A DNA stretch of 64,000 nt from RHKX01 sp963745755 (GCA_963745755.1 CAVUYP010000001.1:124001-188000); one strand, 5' to 3'; positions 1-9,751 are shown, counted from the stretch's first letter. Notes: a model not told the origin generated them from the letters alone. Program-made: numbers and translations.

Positions 1-2
1 CG

Positions 3-245
3 CACCCGAGCTTGCTGGGGGCGACGTACAAGCTGGCGGTGCCGCTGACGCTCGACGAACTGGCCGAGCGCGCCGAACCGGCCGGCGGAAGAGCTGGTCG
101 TCTACGACGAACTCGGCGCGGGACTCGGCAGCCTGATCGCCATCAGCGAAGGGGGCGAAGCGGCCCAGCCGTTCACCCCCAACTCAAACCGGTCGACGCG
201 TACAACGCCGCGATCCTCGACGCGGTTGACGTGAGAAAACCGTAG
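3..245 (+). CDS. BMC vertex protein, EutN/CcmL family (5' partial)
   Basis: Pentameric vertex (BMC-P) protein that caps the corners of a microcompartment shell. The N-terminus lies outside the window. The first part reads HPSLLGATYKLAVPLTL; after a one-base shift near 85-100 it reads ELVVYDELGAGLGSLIAIS, the conserved EutN/CcmL core with its Gly-rich turn. After another shift near 170-180 the end is KPVDAYNAAILDAVDV and the stop at 243-245. Both breaks look like single-base homopolymer changes. It sits directly upstream of an aldolase and a dehydrogenase typical of planctomycete-type microcompartments, so it is most likely part of that shell. Planctomycete loci carry several vertex paralogues, and I cannot say which one this is. 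Confidence 0.8.
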   Translation, partial: HPSLLGATYKLAVPLTLDELAERAEPAGGRAGRLRRTRRGTRQPDRHQRRGRSGPAVHPQLKPVDAYNAAILDAVDVRKP

Positions 246-296
246 CGTGGACGCCGTCCACCCAGGAAACAAGATCAAGCTTTGTTCTAATTCACG

Positions 297-1285
297 GTGC
301 GCAATGCCCACCCTGACACGCGGCGGCGATGGCCGCCCTACAAACAAGCGAATGACTATGAGCCCAACCTGCACAAGCTCAAACAAGAAATCTGCGACAT
401 CGGCCGGCGGATCTACAACAAGGGCTTTGCCGCGGCCAACGACGGCAACATCAGCTATCGCGTCGAGCGAGAACGAGGTGCTCTGCACGCCGACGATGCA
501 CTCGCAAGGGCTTCATGAAGCCCGACGACATCTGCATCGTCGACATGGACGGCAAGCAGATCGCCGGCCGCCGCAAGCGGACCAGCGAGGTCCTGCTGCA
601 CCTGGCGATCATGAAGGAGCGGCCGGACGTGAAGAGCGTGGTGCACTGCCATCCGCCGCACGCCACGGCCTTTGCCGTGGCCCGCGAGCCGATCCCGCAG
701 TGCGTGCTGCCCGAGGTCGAGGTCTTCCTGGGCGACGTGCCGATCACCCAGTACGAGACGCCCGGCGGCCAGGAGTTCGCCGACACGATCCTGCCGTTCG
801 TGAACAAGACCAACGTGATCATCCTGGCCAACCACGGCACGGTCAGCTACGGCGAGACCGTCGAACGGGCCTACTGGTGGACCGAGATCCTCGACGCCTA
901 CTGCCGCATCCTGATGCTGGCCCGAGGACCTGGGCAGGGTCAACTACTTCACCGAAGCAGAAGACCCGCGAGCTGCTGGACCTGAAGAACAAGCTTGGGC
1001 TTCACCGACCCGCGGCTGCAGCCGGGCATGGAGAACTGCGACATCTGCGCCAACGACATCTTCCGCGACAGTTGGAAGCGACACCGGCGTCGAGCGACGC
1101 GCCTTCGACGCTCCGCCGCCGATGGGCCCGAAGGCGCCGCCGCGGCTGCCAACGGCACCGCGCCTGACCAGGAAGCACTGATCCAGGCCATCACCGACCG
1201 CGTGATGGCCGCGCTGATCAACAATCGAGTCACTGAAGCGGACGTGAGATGCAGAGACACGAGTCGACGACGAGATCGGAAGTGA
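297..1285 (+). CDS. Class II aldolase of a planctomycete-type microcompartment, with C-terminal encapsulation peptide
   Basis: Zinc-dependent class II aldolase/adducin-family enzyme. In characterised planctomycete microcompartments this enzyme cleaves fuculose- or rhamnulose-1-phosphate to lactaldehyde and DHAP. Visible pieces are IYNKGFAAANDGNIS, SVVHCHPPHATAFAVA (zinc histidines), IILANHGTVSYGETVE and a Cys pair MENCDICANDIF. After an Ala-rich linker the C-terminus carries APDQEALIQAITDRVMAAL, an amphipathic helix of the kind that docks BMC cargo to the shell. At least four breaks (near 500, 920, 955, 990) are each repaired by removing one base of a doubled nucleotide. The start is uncertain: GTG 297 is in the first readable frame, and ATG 329 would need one more correction. 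It is followed by the dehydrogenase on the same strand. Confidence 0.82.
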
Positions 1286-1374
1286 CTGCGACCGCCCTAT
1301 CTCGTCGTCACTCAATCTCCAGCAGCAACTTTGCTACGACGAACTGCACCATCACGAACACGCTTGGAAACACC

Positions 1375-2331
1375 ATGAAAGTCAGCATCATCGGCGGCGG
1401 CGGACTGGTCGGTTCGTGCGCGGCGTTCGCCCTGCAAACCGGCAGCATCGTCCGCGAGATCGCCCTGCTCGACGTCAACGCCGAGCTGGCCGCCGGCCAG
1501 GCGCTCGACCTGCTGCACGGCGCCCGGCTACGGCCGATCAGATCATCACTTCCGGCGGCTACGAGCACATTCCCACCAGCGACTTGATCTGCATCACGGC
1601 CGGCCTGCGCCGCAAGCCGGACGAAAGCCGGCTGGACCTGATCAATCGCAACGTCGATCTGTTCGTGGCGATCCTGGCCGAGATCCAGCCGCGCGGGCTA
1701 CAAGCAAGACGCGATCGTGCTGGTCGTCTCGAATCCGGTCGACGTGCTGACCTATCTGGCCGCCCAACGGCTCGACCTGCCGACGAGCCAGGTGCATCGG
1801 CCTGGGCACGCAACTCGACACGATCCGCTTCCGCAGCCTGATCGCCGAGCAGCTCGCCGCCGCCGCCGACGCAGGTCGCGGCCTTGATTCTGGGCGAGCA
1901 CGGCGACAGCATGGTGCCCGATCTGGTCGAGCGCCACGGTCGGCGGGCTGCCGCTCGACAAGTTCCCCGGCTGGACGCCGAACCTGGCCAACGAATTGTT
2001 CACGCGCACCAAGGGCTCCGGCGCCGAAGTGATCAAGAAGAAGGGCGGCGCCGGCTTCGCCGTCGGGCATGGCCATTCAGGAAGTGATCCAGTCCATCGC
2101 GCTCGACCGCCGCCGCGTGCTGCCGGTCTCCAGCGTGCAGAGCGGCTGCTACGGCATCCGCGACGTGGCGCTTTCCGTGCCCACGGTCGTCGGCCGCGGA
2201 GGCGTGGTCGACACGCACGAAATCGAACTGTGGCCGAAGGAAGTGCAGGCCCTGCGCAAAAGCGGCCAGGTGCTGCGGCAGACGGTCGACGCCGTGCTCG
2301 AGCGGCTGCAAGCAAAGCAGGAAAGCAACCG
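1375..2331 (+). CDS. Lactate/malate dehydrogenase family, BMC-associated
   Basis: NAD-dependent 2-hydroxyacid dehydrogenase of the LDH/MDH fold. In this microcompartment type it probably recycles NADH/NAD+ or handles lactaldehyde-derived lactate. The ATG at 1375 opens MKVSIIGGGGLVGSCAAF, a Rossmann GxGxxG-type site. Further on are DLICITAGLRRKPDESR, VLVVSNPVDVLTYLA, LGEHGDSMVP (containing the catalytic histidine) and RRVLPVSSVQSGCYGI. The protein should be about 315 residues. At least six one-base breaks occur, for example near 1530, 1690, 1800, 1870, 1925 and 2065. The end is approximate because no clean stop is visible before the next gene's ATG at 2332, so a break or an overlap there is likely. 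Confidence 0.8.
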
Positions 2332-3362
2332 ATGCCATGGCAAAAATCGCTCGACCGCAAACTGGCCGCGATTCACGCCGATCCGTCCGGCGGCGAAGGA
2401 CTTCATCCTGGCCGACGCCAAGGATGCCGACATGGCGTTCGGCATCGGCGCGCCGGGCAAGTCGCCCGAGATGCACGCGGCGAAGTCGCGCTTCCGCACG
2501 CTGGCCGAGTATCGCGACAGATCCGCGCAGATCGTCCGAGCAGGGCCTGGTCGACATCATGCTGATGTCGGCCAGCACCAACGACGTGCTGACGATTCAG
2601 CGAACGGCTTCTTCGAGAACAGCCACGTCACGCCCGCCGCGCGGGCCAACGACACCAGCGACATCTTCGTCGTCCGCAGCGGCCGGTACATCCACGAGCC
2701 TCCCGGCCGTTTCGCACCGCCACGCTCGATCACATCCAGTGCGGCCACGTCGAATTGCGAGCCGGCGGAGCGCGACGCGCGGCGCGAATCTGGGCCTGTA
2801 CAGCGTCACGTTCAACAACGGCTCGACGACGATCTGCGAGCGCTCGAGGACTATCAGCCAGTTTCGCCTAGAGGCCGAAGCGCAAGGGCTTCCGGCATTT
2901 CCTGGAAGTCTTCGATCCCAACGCGCCCGACGGGCTCGACGCCGAACAGATCGCCGCAGTTCATCAACGACTCCATCGCCCGCACCCTGGCCGGCGTGGC
3001 CGCAGGCGGGCCGGCCGCATGTTCCTGAAGATCGTCTACCACGGCCCGCAGGCGATGGAGGAACTGGTCGGCTACGATCCGCACCTGGTCGTCGGCATCC
3101 TGGGCGGCGGCGCCGGCACGACCTACGACGCCTTCAAGCTGCTCGCCGAGGCCAGAAATACGGCGCCCGCGTGGCGCTGTTCGGCCGCAAGATCAACAAC
3201 GCCGAATGCCAGTTGGCGTTCGTCGAGTTCCTGCGGCTGATCGTCGACGGCGAAGATCAGCCCGGAAGAAGCCGTGCGGGCCTATCACGGCGTGCTGCAG
3301 AAACTCGGCATCCGGCCGCACCGTTCGCTGGCCGACGACCTGAAGCTGCAAACGCGGCGTGA
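2332..3362 (+). CDS. BMC-locus protein, probable beta/alpha-barrel (aldolase-like), function unknown
   Basis: About 340 residues starting MPWQKSLDRKLAAIHADP. Pieces in three frames join into one protein: FILADAKDADMAFGIGAPGK, LVDIMLMSASTNDVLTIQ, TPAARANDTSDIFVVRSGRY, LGLYSVTFNNGSTTICER, MFLKIVYHGPQAMEELVGYD, VVGILGGGAGTTYDAFKLL, ARVALFGRKINNAECQL. The last two resemble the phosphate-binding Gly turn and the following strands of class I aldolase/DeoC-like TIM barrels. I know similar proteins only as conserved members of planctomycete BMC loci and do not know the reaction. The frame nearest the end runs on past 3362. The proposed TGA at 3360-3362 needs one more single-base correction and would overlap the next ATG as TGATG. 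Confidence 0.6.
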
Positions 3363-3628
3363 TGAGCTACGGCGGTTCCTCGACCGTTTCCGTGCCGGCC
3401 CCGATTCCTGCGGCCGGCGCCGCGCCAGCGGCCGCCGACGACCACGGGCATGCTCACGGTTCACGCCATGGCGATTGCGGCTGTGGCGGCTCGAGCAAGG
3501 CAACGTGCAGTTGCGGAACGGGCGTGAAAAAGCCTGCCGATTCGACGTCGGCCCCTGACTTCAGCCGCATGACGCAGGCCGAAAAACTGGCGTACAACAA
3601 GGCGCTGCGGGACCGAATTTTCGGATAA
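3362..3628 (+). CDS. Small Cys/His-rich protein with encapsulation-peptide-like C-terminus
   Basis: An 88-residue protein in a clean frame (GTG 3359 is also possible). It begins MSYGGSSTVSVPAPIPAAG and has an Ala/Pro linker. A metal-ligand-rich centre follows (DDHGHAHGSRHGDCGCGG, then KATCSCGTG), with at least four His and four Cys in about 30 residues. The last 19 residues, MTQAEKLAYNKALRDRIFG, form a predicted amphipathic helix. A flexible linker followed by such a terminal helix is the usual design of BMC cargo-targeting peptides. Its position as the last gene of the BMC operon, probably coupled to the gene before it, supports a role inside or on the shell. Function unknown; metal binding is inferred from composition only. 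Confidence 0.6.
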   Translation: MSYGGSSTVSVPAPIPAAGAAPAAADDHGHAHGSRHGDCGCGGSSKATCSCGTGVKKPADSTSAPDFSRMTQAEKLAYNKALRDRIFG

Positions 3629-3655
3629 GCGTCTCTCCTTAAGAAGCAAGCAAAA

Positions 3656-3735
3656 GGAACCGCTGATCCGCGCTAATCATCACTGATTTCGGAAGATCAA
3701 GATGAGCGTGAATTCGTGAAGATTAGCGGTTCTGG
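3656..3735. repeat. Imperfect inverted repeat with 7-nt flavour, downstream of the BMC operon
   Basis: AACCGCTGATC (3658-3668) is matched by GATTAGCGGTT (3721-3731), giving 10 of 11 complementary positions. GCTAATC (3673-3679) and GATTAGC (3721-3727) are also complementary. The 50-nt loop is too long for a classical terminator. It could be a degenerate intergenic repeat or a 3' end structure. Confidence 0.4.
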
Positions 3736-3928
3736 TTGCGACCGTTTCGATTCTGAGGCCCGCGTTGGGCGTCCGGCGGCAGGGATTTTCGCTTCCTGAG
3801 CGGCTGAGAGACGGCTTTGTCTTGCGTCGCGTCCGGATTGCTGAGAGAATGACGACGTTCTAATCGGCGTCTTACGGCGCGGCTGGGAGCGCTTCCTGGC
3901 TGCAATCCGTTCTCGGCAGGAGCTCTTT

Positions 3929-5168
3929 ATGTTCTGCGATTGCAAAGCAGTTTTGCGTTGCTCATATACGGCCCTCACGCTCATTGCCTTCGCGAGCGGC
4001 TGTGGAGGCGGCGATTCGTCTTCTCGTCAGGTCGCAAGCTCGTCCGGCGCGGCGCCCGCAACCAATCCGGCAATGATGCCGGGCGCTGAGCCTGGCGCAG
4101 CCGCTCCAGCAAGCGCCGATGCCTGGGACAGAGCCTGCCGCTGCCATGCCGCCTGGCGCATGCCGGGCGATCCCGCAGCAGGCGGAACGCCCGCAGATTA
4201 CCAGCAACAGATGCAACAACAAAATGCGGCTGCAGCTCAGGCAACGTTCCTGGCGCGGATCCCGCCGGTTATGTTCCGCCCGCAGCCGGCGACCCGGCTG
4301 CTGCCGGAATGCCCGGGGATCCGGCAGGCTATGTGCCGCCTGCGGCCGGCGTCCCGCCTGCCGCCGGCATGCCGGGCGATCCGGCGGGTTATGTTCCGCC
4401 GAACGTGCCGCCTGCCGGCGCCGAGGGCATGCCTGCCATGCCGGGCGTCGCAGGCGCCAATCCTCCTGGAGCCAATCCGCCCGGTTACATGCCGCCGCCG
4501 CCAGCCGCAGGCGTTGAGCCGATGCCAGGCGTCGCTCCGCCCGCGGGCATGACTCCTGAGATGCAGGAACAGATGCGGCGCCAGGCCGGGGCGAACGGCG
4601 GCCACCGGCCGCAGGGCTGCCGCCGGGTCAAATGCCTGCCGGAGCGGCCATGCCGGGCCAGGTTCCGCCCGGCGGCGAAATGCCCGGCTTCGACCCGCAA
4701 TTTGGCGCGGCGGAGCCGGCAACCAATCGCCGTTTGGCGGGAACGTTGAGCCCGGTACGCCGCAGTTCGTCGTTCAGCAATTTCTTAACCGACTGCGCTC
4801 CGGCGACGTCAACGGCGCAGAAGACCTGTTCAGCCGCAAGGCAACTGGCAAAGCCAAGGTGATCCGCAGCGGCAAAGCCAGCGAGTCAATGATTTCAGAA
4901 TTGAAAGAGGGCGTGAACGACGTAACCGCGCAGCCTGCGATGAACTTGCTCGGCAAGCACGTCATCGTGCTGGAAGAGAACGCCTCCAGCGCCACCCGCC
5001 GCCCCGGCGCCTCAACAAACGACTACCCGCGGCCGTCCGCGACGCCAAACGGATCGCAGCGGCAAGGCGACCCGCAAGGTGCAGTTCACGGTCGTCGAAG
5101 AGGAAGGCCAAATGGTGATTCAGGACATTAGGATTCACGTCACCGTGGCTTCAATTCGCAATCGCTAG
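3929..5168 (+). CDS. Repeat-containing secreted lipoprotein (Met/Pro/Gly-rich) with NTF2-like end
   Basis: AGGAG lies seven bases upstream of ATG 3929. The N-terminus has a hydrophobic stretch ending in the lipobox FASGC, so this is a predicted lipoprotein. The middle is a low-complexity region built of MPGDPAGYVPPAAG-type units plus a Gln-rich patch (QQQMQQQN). The last ~110 residues look globular: FVVQQFLNRLRSGDVNGAED, SESMISELKEGVNDVTAQP, then RKVQFTVVEEEGQMVIQDIR before the TAG at 5166-5168. That layout resembles NTF2/DUF4878-like accessory domains, but this is a weak call. The frame changes at least six times (for example near 4130, 4200, 4290, 4615, 4720 and 4990), each by one base in a G/C run. 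Confidence 0.6.
4258..4420 (+). repeat. 60-bp direct repeats inside the lipoprotein gene
   Basis: GATCCxGCxGGxTATGTxCC recurs at 4258, 4318 and 4378, an exact 60-nt spacing that encodes a 20-residue DPAGYVPP-containing unit. Decayed copies continue downstream. Confidence 0.75.
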
Positions 5169-5502
5169 GCCTGCGGAGAACACGAGGCGCCAGGCGAATC
5201 CCGCTTGCGGCGGCGATCTCAGCAAACAAAAGACGGGGCGTGGTGATTCGCCGTGCCGCTGTTTGTCTCGCGCGGCGGTCAGTCGAAATCTTTGTTGCAT
5301 TTTGCAGCCCCCTTGGCCCAAACGGTTGCCACCGCCCTTGCCTCGGTTTACGCTGGCGGTGTCTCCTTTTGTCGCGTGACAAAAGCTCTTGGGAGCCCGC
5401 CTGCCGCCCAAGTTCCGAGCGCCGGCTTTGGAAGAGATCGGAACGATACTGACAGCGTTTTTCGCTTCCTCGTTTTTTTCGCGTCCTGAGGTTCTTTGAC
5501 TT
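5169..5502. other. Intergenic stretch, no gene found
   Basis: Neither strand gives a credible coding frame or a recognised RNA. Two T-runs near 5456 and 5475 are not preceded by a good hairpin. Confidence 0.4.
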
Positions 5503-8477
5503 ATGCTCGCGCTTCGATCGCGCCCGCTCTGGGCGTTGCCGCTGCTTTTGCTGTATGCGCTTGCCTCGCAAGGCCCTGTCTCTTCGGCCGACGAGGCGCC
5601 GGCGGCTCCGGTGAACCGTCCCTTGAGTCCGGAAGCGTCTTTGGAGCAATTCCGGCTTCCCGACGGTCTGGAACTCGAACTTGTCGCCGCCGAACCGGAA
5701 ATCGTCGACCCGGTGGCGATCCGCTTTGATGAATTTGGCCGGCTTTGGGTGGTCGAAATGCGAGACTATCCGAATGGACCCGGCGACGGGCGTCCGCCGC
5801 TGTCGCGCATCAAACTGCTGGAAGACCGCGACGGCGACGGGCGATTTGAAAAAGCGACGACGTTCGCCGACGAACTGCTGTTCGTCACCGGCGTACAGCC
5901 GTGGAAAGGAGGCGTGTTCGTCACGCTCTCCGGCAAGGTCGAATGGATGCAGGATCAGGACGGCGACGGCCGCGTCGATCATCGCGAGACGTGGTTCACC
6001 GGCTTTGCGGAAGAAAACCCGCAGTTGCGCCAATCATCCGCGTTTCGCGCTCGACAACCGAATCTATGTTTCCAACGGACTGCGCGGGGGCGTCGTGGTC
6101 AATCGGAAGCAGAAGTCGGACAAACCGCTGTCGATCAGCGGTCGCGATTTCCGCTTTGAACCATTCTCGGCCGACTGCCAGGCGATCTCGGGATCCGGTC
6201 AATTCGGACTTACGTTCGACGACTACGGCAATCGCTTCAATTGCAGCAACCGAAATCCCATGATGCACGTGGTGCTGGCCGAACATTACCTGGCCCGCAA
6301 TCCTCTATTGACCGTACCCTCCGTGGTGAATGACGTGGCAGCCTCGGGCGAGGCTTCTCACGTCTATCCGATCAGCCAGGCCTGGACCACGTCCATCCTG
6401 CACGCCGGACAGTTTACCGCGGCTTGCGGAGTGGAGTGCTACCGCGGAGACGCCTTGCCGGCGGAGTTCTACGGCAACGGCCTGACCTGCGAGCCGACGG
6501 GCAACCTGGTCCATCGCGAAGTGCTGAAGCCGACCGGCGCAACATTCGCTTCGCATCCGGCCCGCGAAGGCGTTGAGTTCCTGGCCACGCCGGACTCCTG
6601 GTTTCGTCCGGTCAACCTTGAGACCGGCCCGGACGGCGCACTCTATGTAGTCGACATGTACCGTTGCGTCATCGAGCATCCGCAGTTCGTCCCTGAAGAA
6701 CTGAAGGCGCGGACCGGATCTGCGTTATGGCGATGATCGCGGGCGAATCTACCGCATTGTTCGCGTCGGCGGCGCAAAAGCGCCGGCATCGAAGCCGATG
6801 GCTTCACGCTCGGCGGCCGAGTGGGTCAAGTCGCTGGCCAGCGGGAATTCGTGGCAGCGAGAAACCGCCGCTCGGCTGCTCTTTGAAAAGCAGGACCGCT
6901 CGGTGCAAGCCGCGTTGGAAAGCCTGGCGAAAACGTCGACGGATCCTCGTGCACGAGTTCATGCCTTGTGGGCGCTAAATGGCCTGCGAGTGCTTTCGAA
7001 CGCCATGCTGCAGGCCGCTTTGAGCGACGACCATCCTCGCGTGCGCGAACAGGCCATTTTGCTTGCCGAGGCGAAACTGGCAGAAGACGCAGAATTGCGC
7101 AAACAGGCGCTGGCCTTGGCAAGCGACGCCGACGCTCGCCTGCGTTTCCAACTTGCGTTGAGCTTGGGCGCCGCGCCCGGCGCCGATGCGATTGCGGCCT
7201 TAACTCAGATTGCGCTGGCCGGGGCGGATGACGTCTGGACCCGACGGGCCGTGGCCGCTTCGATTGGCGACAACCCGGCGGAATTGCTGTTGGCCGTCCT
7301 GGCTGCTCCGGCGCCCGAGCAGAAAGCCGGCGAGGGTCGCCTGGCCTTGGCGAGCGAGTTCTCCCAGTTGGTCGGCGCCGGAAAGAATCCGGACAAGGTA
7401 GCCGCCGTCGTCGCGGGGTTGGCGGCCTTGCCTGCCGACGGCGAGACACAGCGGCTTTCGTGGTCCGCCGCACTCGGCTTGGCTAAGGGGCTCCGCTCTC
7501 GCGGCGCCTCGTTGGCGGGCATCCTCGCCGGACGCCCCGCCGCCGACGAAGTGCTGCATTTATTCAAACAGGCGTCGGCTTCGGCCCAAGACGAACATGC
7601 GCCGCTTAACGTACGCTTACAGGCGTGCGCCATGCTCGAATACGCCGGTTTCGATCTGGCCGGACCGGCGCTGATTGCCATCATCGAGTCAGAGGCCGCG
7701 CAGGATTTGCGTTTGGAGGCCGTTTCTGCGCTCTCGGCGCAATCGTCTCCGGAGGTGCCGCGCGTGATGCTCGAGCAACTGCAGCAACAGACGCCTGCCG
7801 TACGGCGGGCAATGCTCACCGCGCTGATTGCCAATCCGCGGCGCGTGGCGATGCTGCTCGATGAAATCGAAGCCGGCAATCTTCGCGCTACGGAACTCGA
7901 TCCGCTGCAGGCCCGCCGCTTAGCCGCACATTCCGACCCCGAGTTGCGGGCCCGCGCGACAAAGCTGCTCGCTTCCGCACTGCCGGCCGACCGATCCAAG
8001 GCCCTGGCCGATTATCGCGAAGCTTTGCAGCTCAAGGCCGACCCGGAGCACGGTCGGGAAATTTTCAAGAAGACCTGCACCGCCTGTCACCGCATCGGAA
8101 CGCTAGGAGTCGACGTGGCGCCAAGCATCGCCGACTCGCGTACAAAGACCCAAGAGCAATTGCTGATCGACATCTTGCAGCCGAGCAAGGCCATCGACAA
8201 CAACTATGTCAGCTATTCGGTCATCACGGCCGACGGCCAGTCGCTTGTCGGCATCATCGCCGCCGAAACTGCCTCATCCGTGACGCTGAAGATGCCGGAG
8301 AACAAGGTCGTCTCGCTCCTACGCAGCGAAATCGACGAGCTTCGCTCCAACGGCATCTCGCTCATGCCGGACGGTCTGGAACGAGGCATTTCCAAACAGG
8401 ATATGGCCGACCTGATCTCGTTCATCAAGAACTGGCGGTACATCGAATCCGATGTCCCGGCGCGGGCGGGAAAATAG
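5503..8477 (+). CDS. PVC-type CxxCH heme-binding protein with NHL/PQQ-like propeller and HEAT-like middle
   Basis: Secreted membrane-bound-dehydrogenase-type protein of about 990 residues. A signal peptide (ALPLLLLYALASQGPVSSAD) is followed by a propeller domain: LPDGLELELVAAEPEIVDPV, FDEFGRLWVVEMRDYPNG, KLLEDRDGDGRFEKAT, YVSNGLRGGVVV, ETGPDGALYVVDMYR. Next come HEAT-like helical repeats (about residues 430-800). A C-terminal cytochrome c module has CTACHRIG and LLIDILQPSKAIDNNYVSYS. Two single-base duplications break it: AA in CGCCAATCATCC near 6040 and CC near 6720. Removing both gives one uninterrupted frame. The family is expanded in planctomycetes and presumably oxidises sugars or polyols in the periplasm; the substrate is unknown. 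It ends three bases before the convergent CopZ-like gene. Confidence 0.85.
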
Positions 8478-8480
8478 GTC

Positions 8481-8927
8481 CTATCCTCCGCCTCGTCGCT
8501 TCATGTAATACCGTTGCACTTCCGGCATGCAGCACTGCCCGCTGGGAGCTTTCGTGGTGCATTGAGCATCGGACGTTTTTGTTTTGGCCAGCAAGGCGCG
8601 GACCCGGTCCACGACGCCTTCGCTCAGGTCCTGCTCAATCTCATCGCACGTGAATCCGAAACAGGGGCAGATCGGCGCATCGGGATCTTTGGGGTACACT
8701 GATCGCGACAAACGATCGACGGCGACGGTCCGTTCGAACAGGTCGAAGTACGCGACTTCGCACCGCGCAAACGGGCAGAAGTAGGCCGTCTCGGGCAAGT
8801 TGCGGCGATCTTCGTCGGAAAGTTGAGCCGTTAACGTCTCGTCGCCGACCTGTACGCCCAGCGAGCCGCAGCGCGGACAGTGTGCGGCGCCCGTGTCTTC
8901 GGGCTCTTTGACGAATGCTTTGTTCAT
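8481..8927 (-). CDS. CopZ-type zinc/iron-sulfur domain protein (no HMA domain)
   Basis: 148 residues in one clean frame. Cysteine groups are CPRCG near the N-terminus, AYFCPFARCEVAYFDLFE in the middle, APICPCFGFTCDEI and SGQCCMPEVQRYY near the end. This layout matches the N-terminal zinc-binding domain that in Archaeoglobus CopZ is fused to a copper chaperone domain and to an Fe-S site. Here the HMA (copper chaperone) part is absent, so the protein is the metal/redox module alone. A role in copper or redox handling is inferred from the family only. A copA gene lies 20 kb away in this window, not adjacent. Confidence 0.7.
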   Translation of the reverse strand: MNKAFVKEPEDTGAAHCPRCGSLGVQVGDETLTAQLSDEDRRNLPETAYFCPFARCEVAYFDLFERTVAVDRLSRSVYPKDPDAPICPCFGFTCDEIEQDLSEGVVDRVRALLAKTKTSDAQCTTKAPSGQCCMPEVQRYYMKRRGGG

Positions 8928-9022
8928 GGTCGTCGCGACTCGAGATGCAATAGCCGGCGGGCGGCCCCGTGACGGAAATCGACGCTTTCTACACCATAAA
9001 TCGTAAGACAGGAGATTCCTAG

Positions 9023-9751
9023 ATGGGTAAGCTGGCCGGCAAGGTGGCGTTGGTGACCGGCGCGGGCCGCGGCATCGGCCGAGGCATCGCTCGCGGTTTG
9101 GCCCGCGAGGGCGCCTCGCTCATTCTCGCGGCGCGAAACGAAAGCGAACTGGCCGCCGCCGCCAACGAGGTCAAGGCCATCGGGGGAGAGGCCCTCGCCG
9201 TCCCGGCCGACGTGACCAGTGAAGAACAGGTCGACGCCTTGTTCGCAAAACTGCGAGAACGGTTCGGCCGTCTGGATCTGCTCGTCAACAATGCCGGCGC
9301 GTTCGACGGCGGACCGCTCGAGGAGCTCTCCGTCGAAGATTGGGACAAAGTCATTGCCGTGAACCTGCGGGCGCCGTTTCTCTGCACGCGGGCCGCAATG
9401 CGGATGATGAAACCGCAGGGCGGCGGGCGGATCATCAACATTGGCTCCATCTCCGCCCAGCGAGTGCGATACCACTCCGCTCCTTATTCCGCCTCAAAGC
9501 ACGGTCTCTGGGGCCTGACTCAGGTCACGGCGCTTGAGGGCCGCGATCACGGCATCACCTGCGGCTGCCTGCATCCCGGCAACATTCAGGTCGAGCGGCG
9601 GTTGACGGAGCGGGTCGAAGATGCGGAGCCGATGATGACCGTCGACGAGATCGCCGAAGTCGCGGTGCTGATGGCCTCGCTGCCGCCGCACGTGGAAATG
9701 CTTGAAGCGATCGTGCTGCCCAGCAAACAACTCTATGTCGGCCGCGGCTGA
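9023..9751 (+). CDS. SDR-family NAD(P)-dependent oxidoreductase
   Basis: 242 residues, clean frame, with AGGAG eight bases before ATG 9023. Classical short-chain dehydrogenase: cofactor motif TGAGRGIGRGIA, NNAGAFDGG, the active-site Ser in INIGSISAQ and the YSASKHG Tyr-Lys pair (YxxxK). Cofactor preference is not clear from the sequence. The substrate cannot be deduced. Best general match by appearance is the 3-oxoacyl-ACP reductase/glucose-dehydrogenase-like group. It is transcribed divergently from the CopZ-like gene with about 95 bp between them and stands alone. Confidence 0.85.
   Translation: MGKLAGKVALVTGAGRGIGRGIARGLAREGASLILAARNESELAAAANEVKAIGGEALAVPADVTSEEQVDALFAKLRERFGRLDLLVNNAGAFDGGPLEELSVEDWDKVIAVNLRAPFLCTRAAMRMMKPQGGGRIINIGSISAQRVRYHSAPYSASKHGLWGLTQVTALEGRDHGITCGCLHPGNIQVERRLTERVEDAEPMMTVDEIAEVAVLMASLPPHVEMLEAIVLPSKQLYVGRG

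Noticed and set aside
5140..6033. Long minus-strand open frame opposite the start of the heme protein
   Set aside because: Arg/Gln-rich, no motifs, and fully opposite a well-supported gene with signal peptide and propeller motifs.
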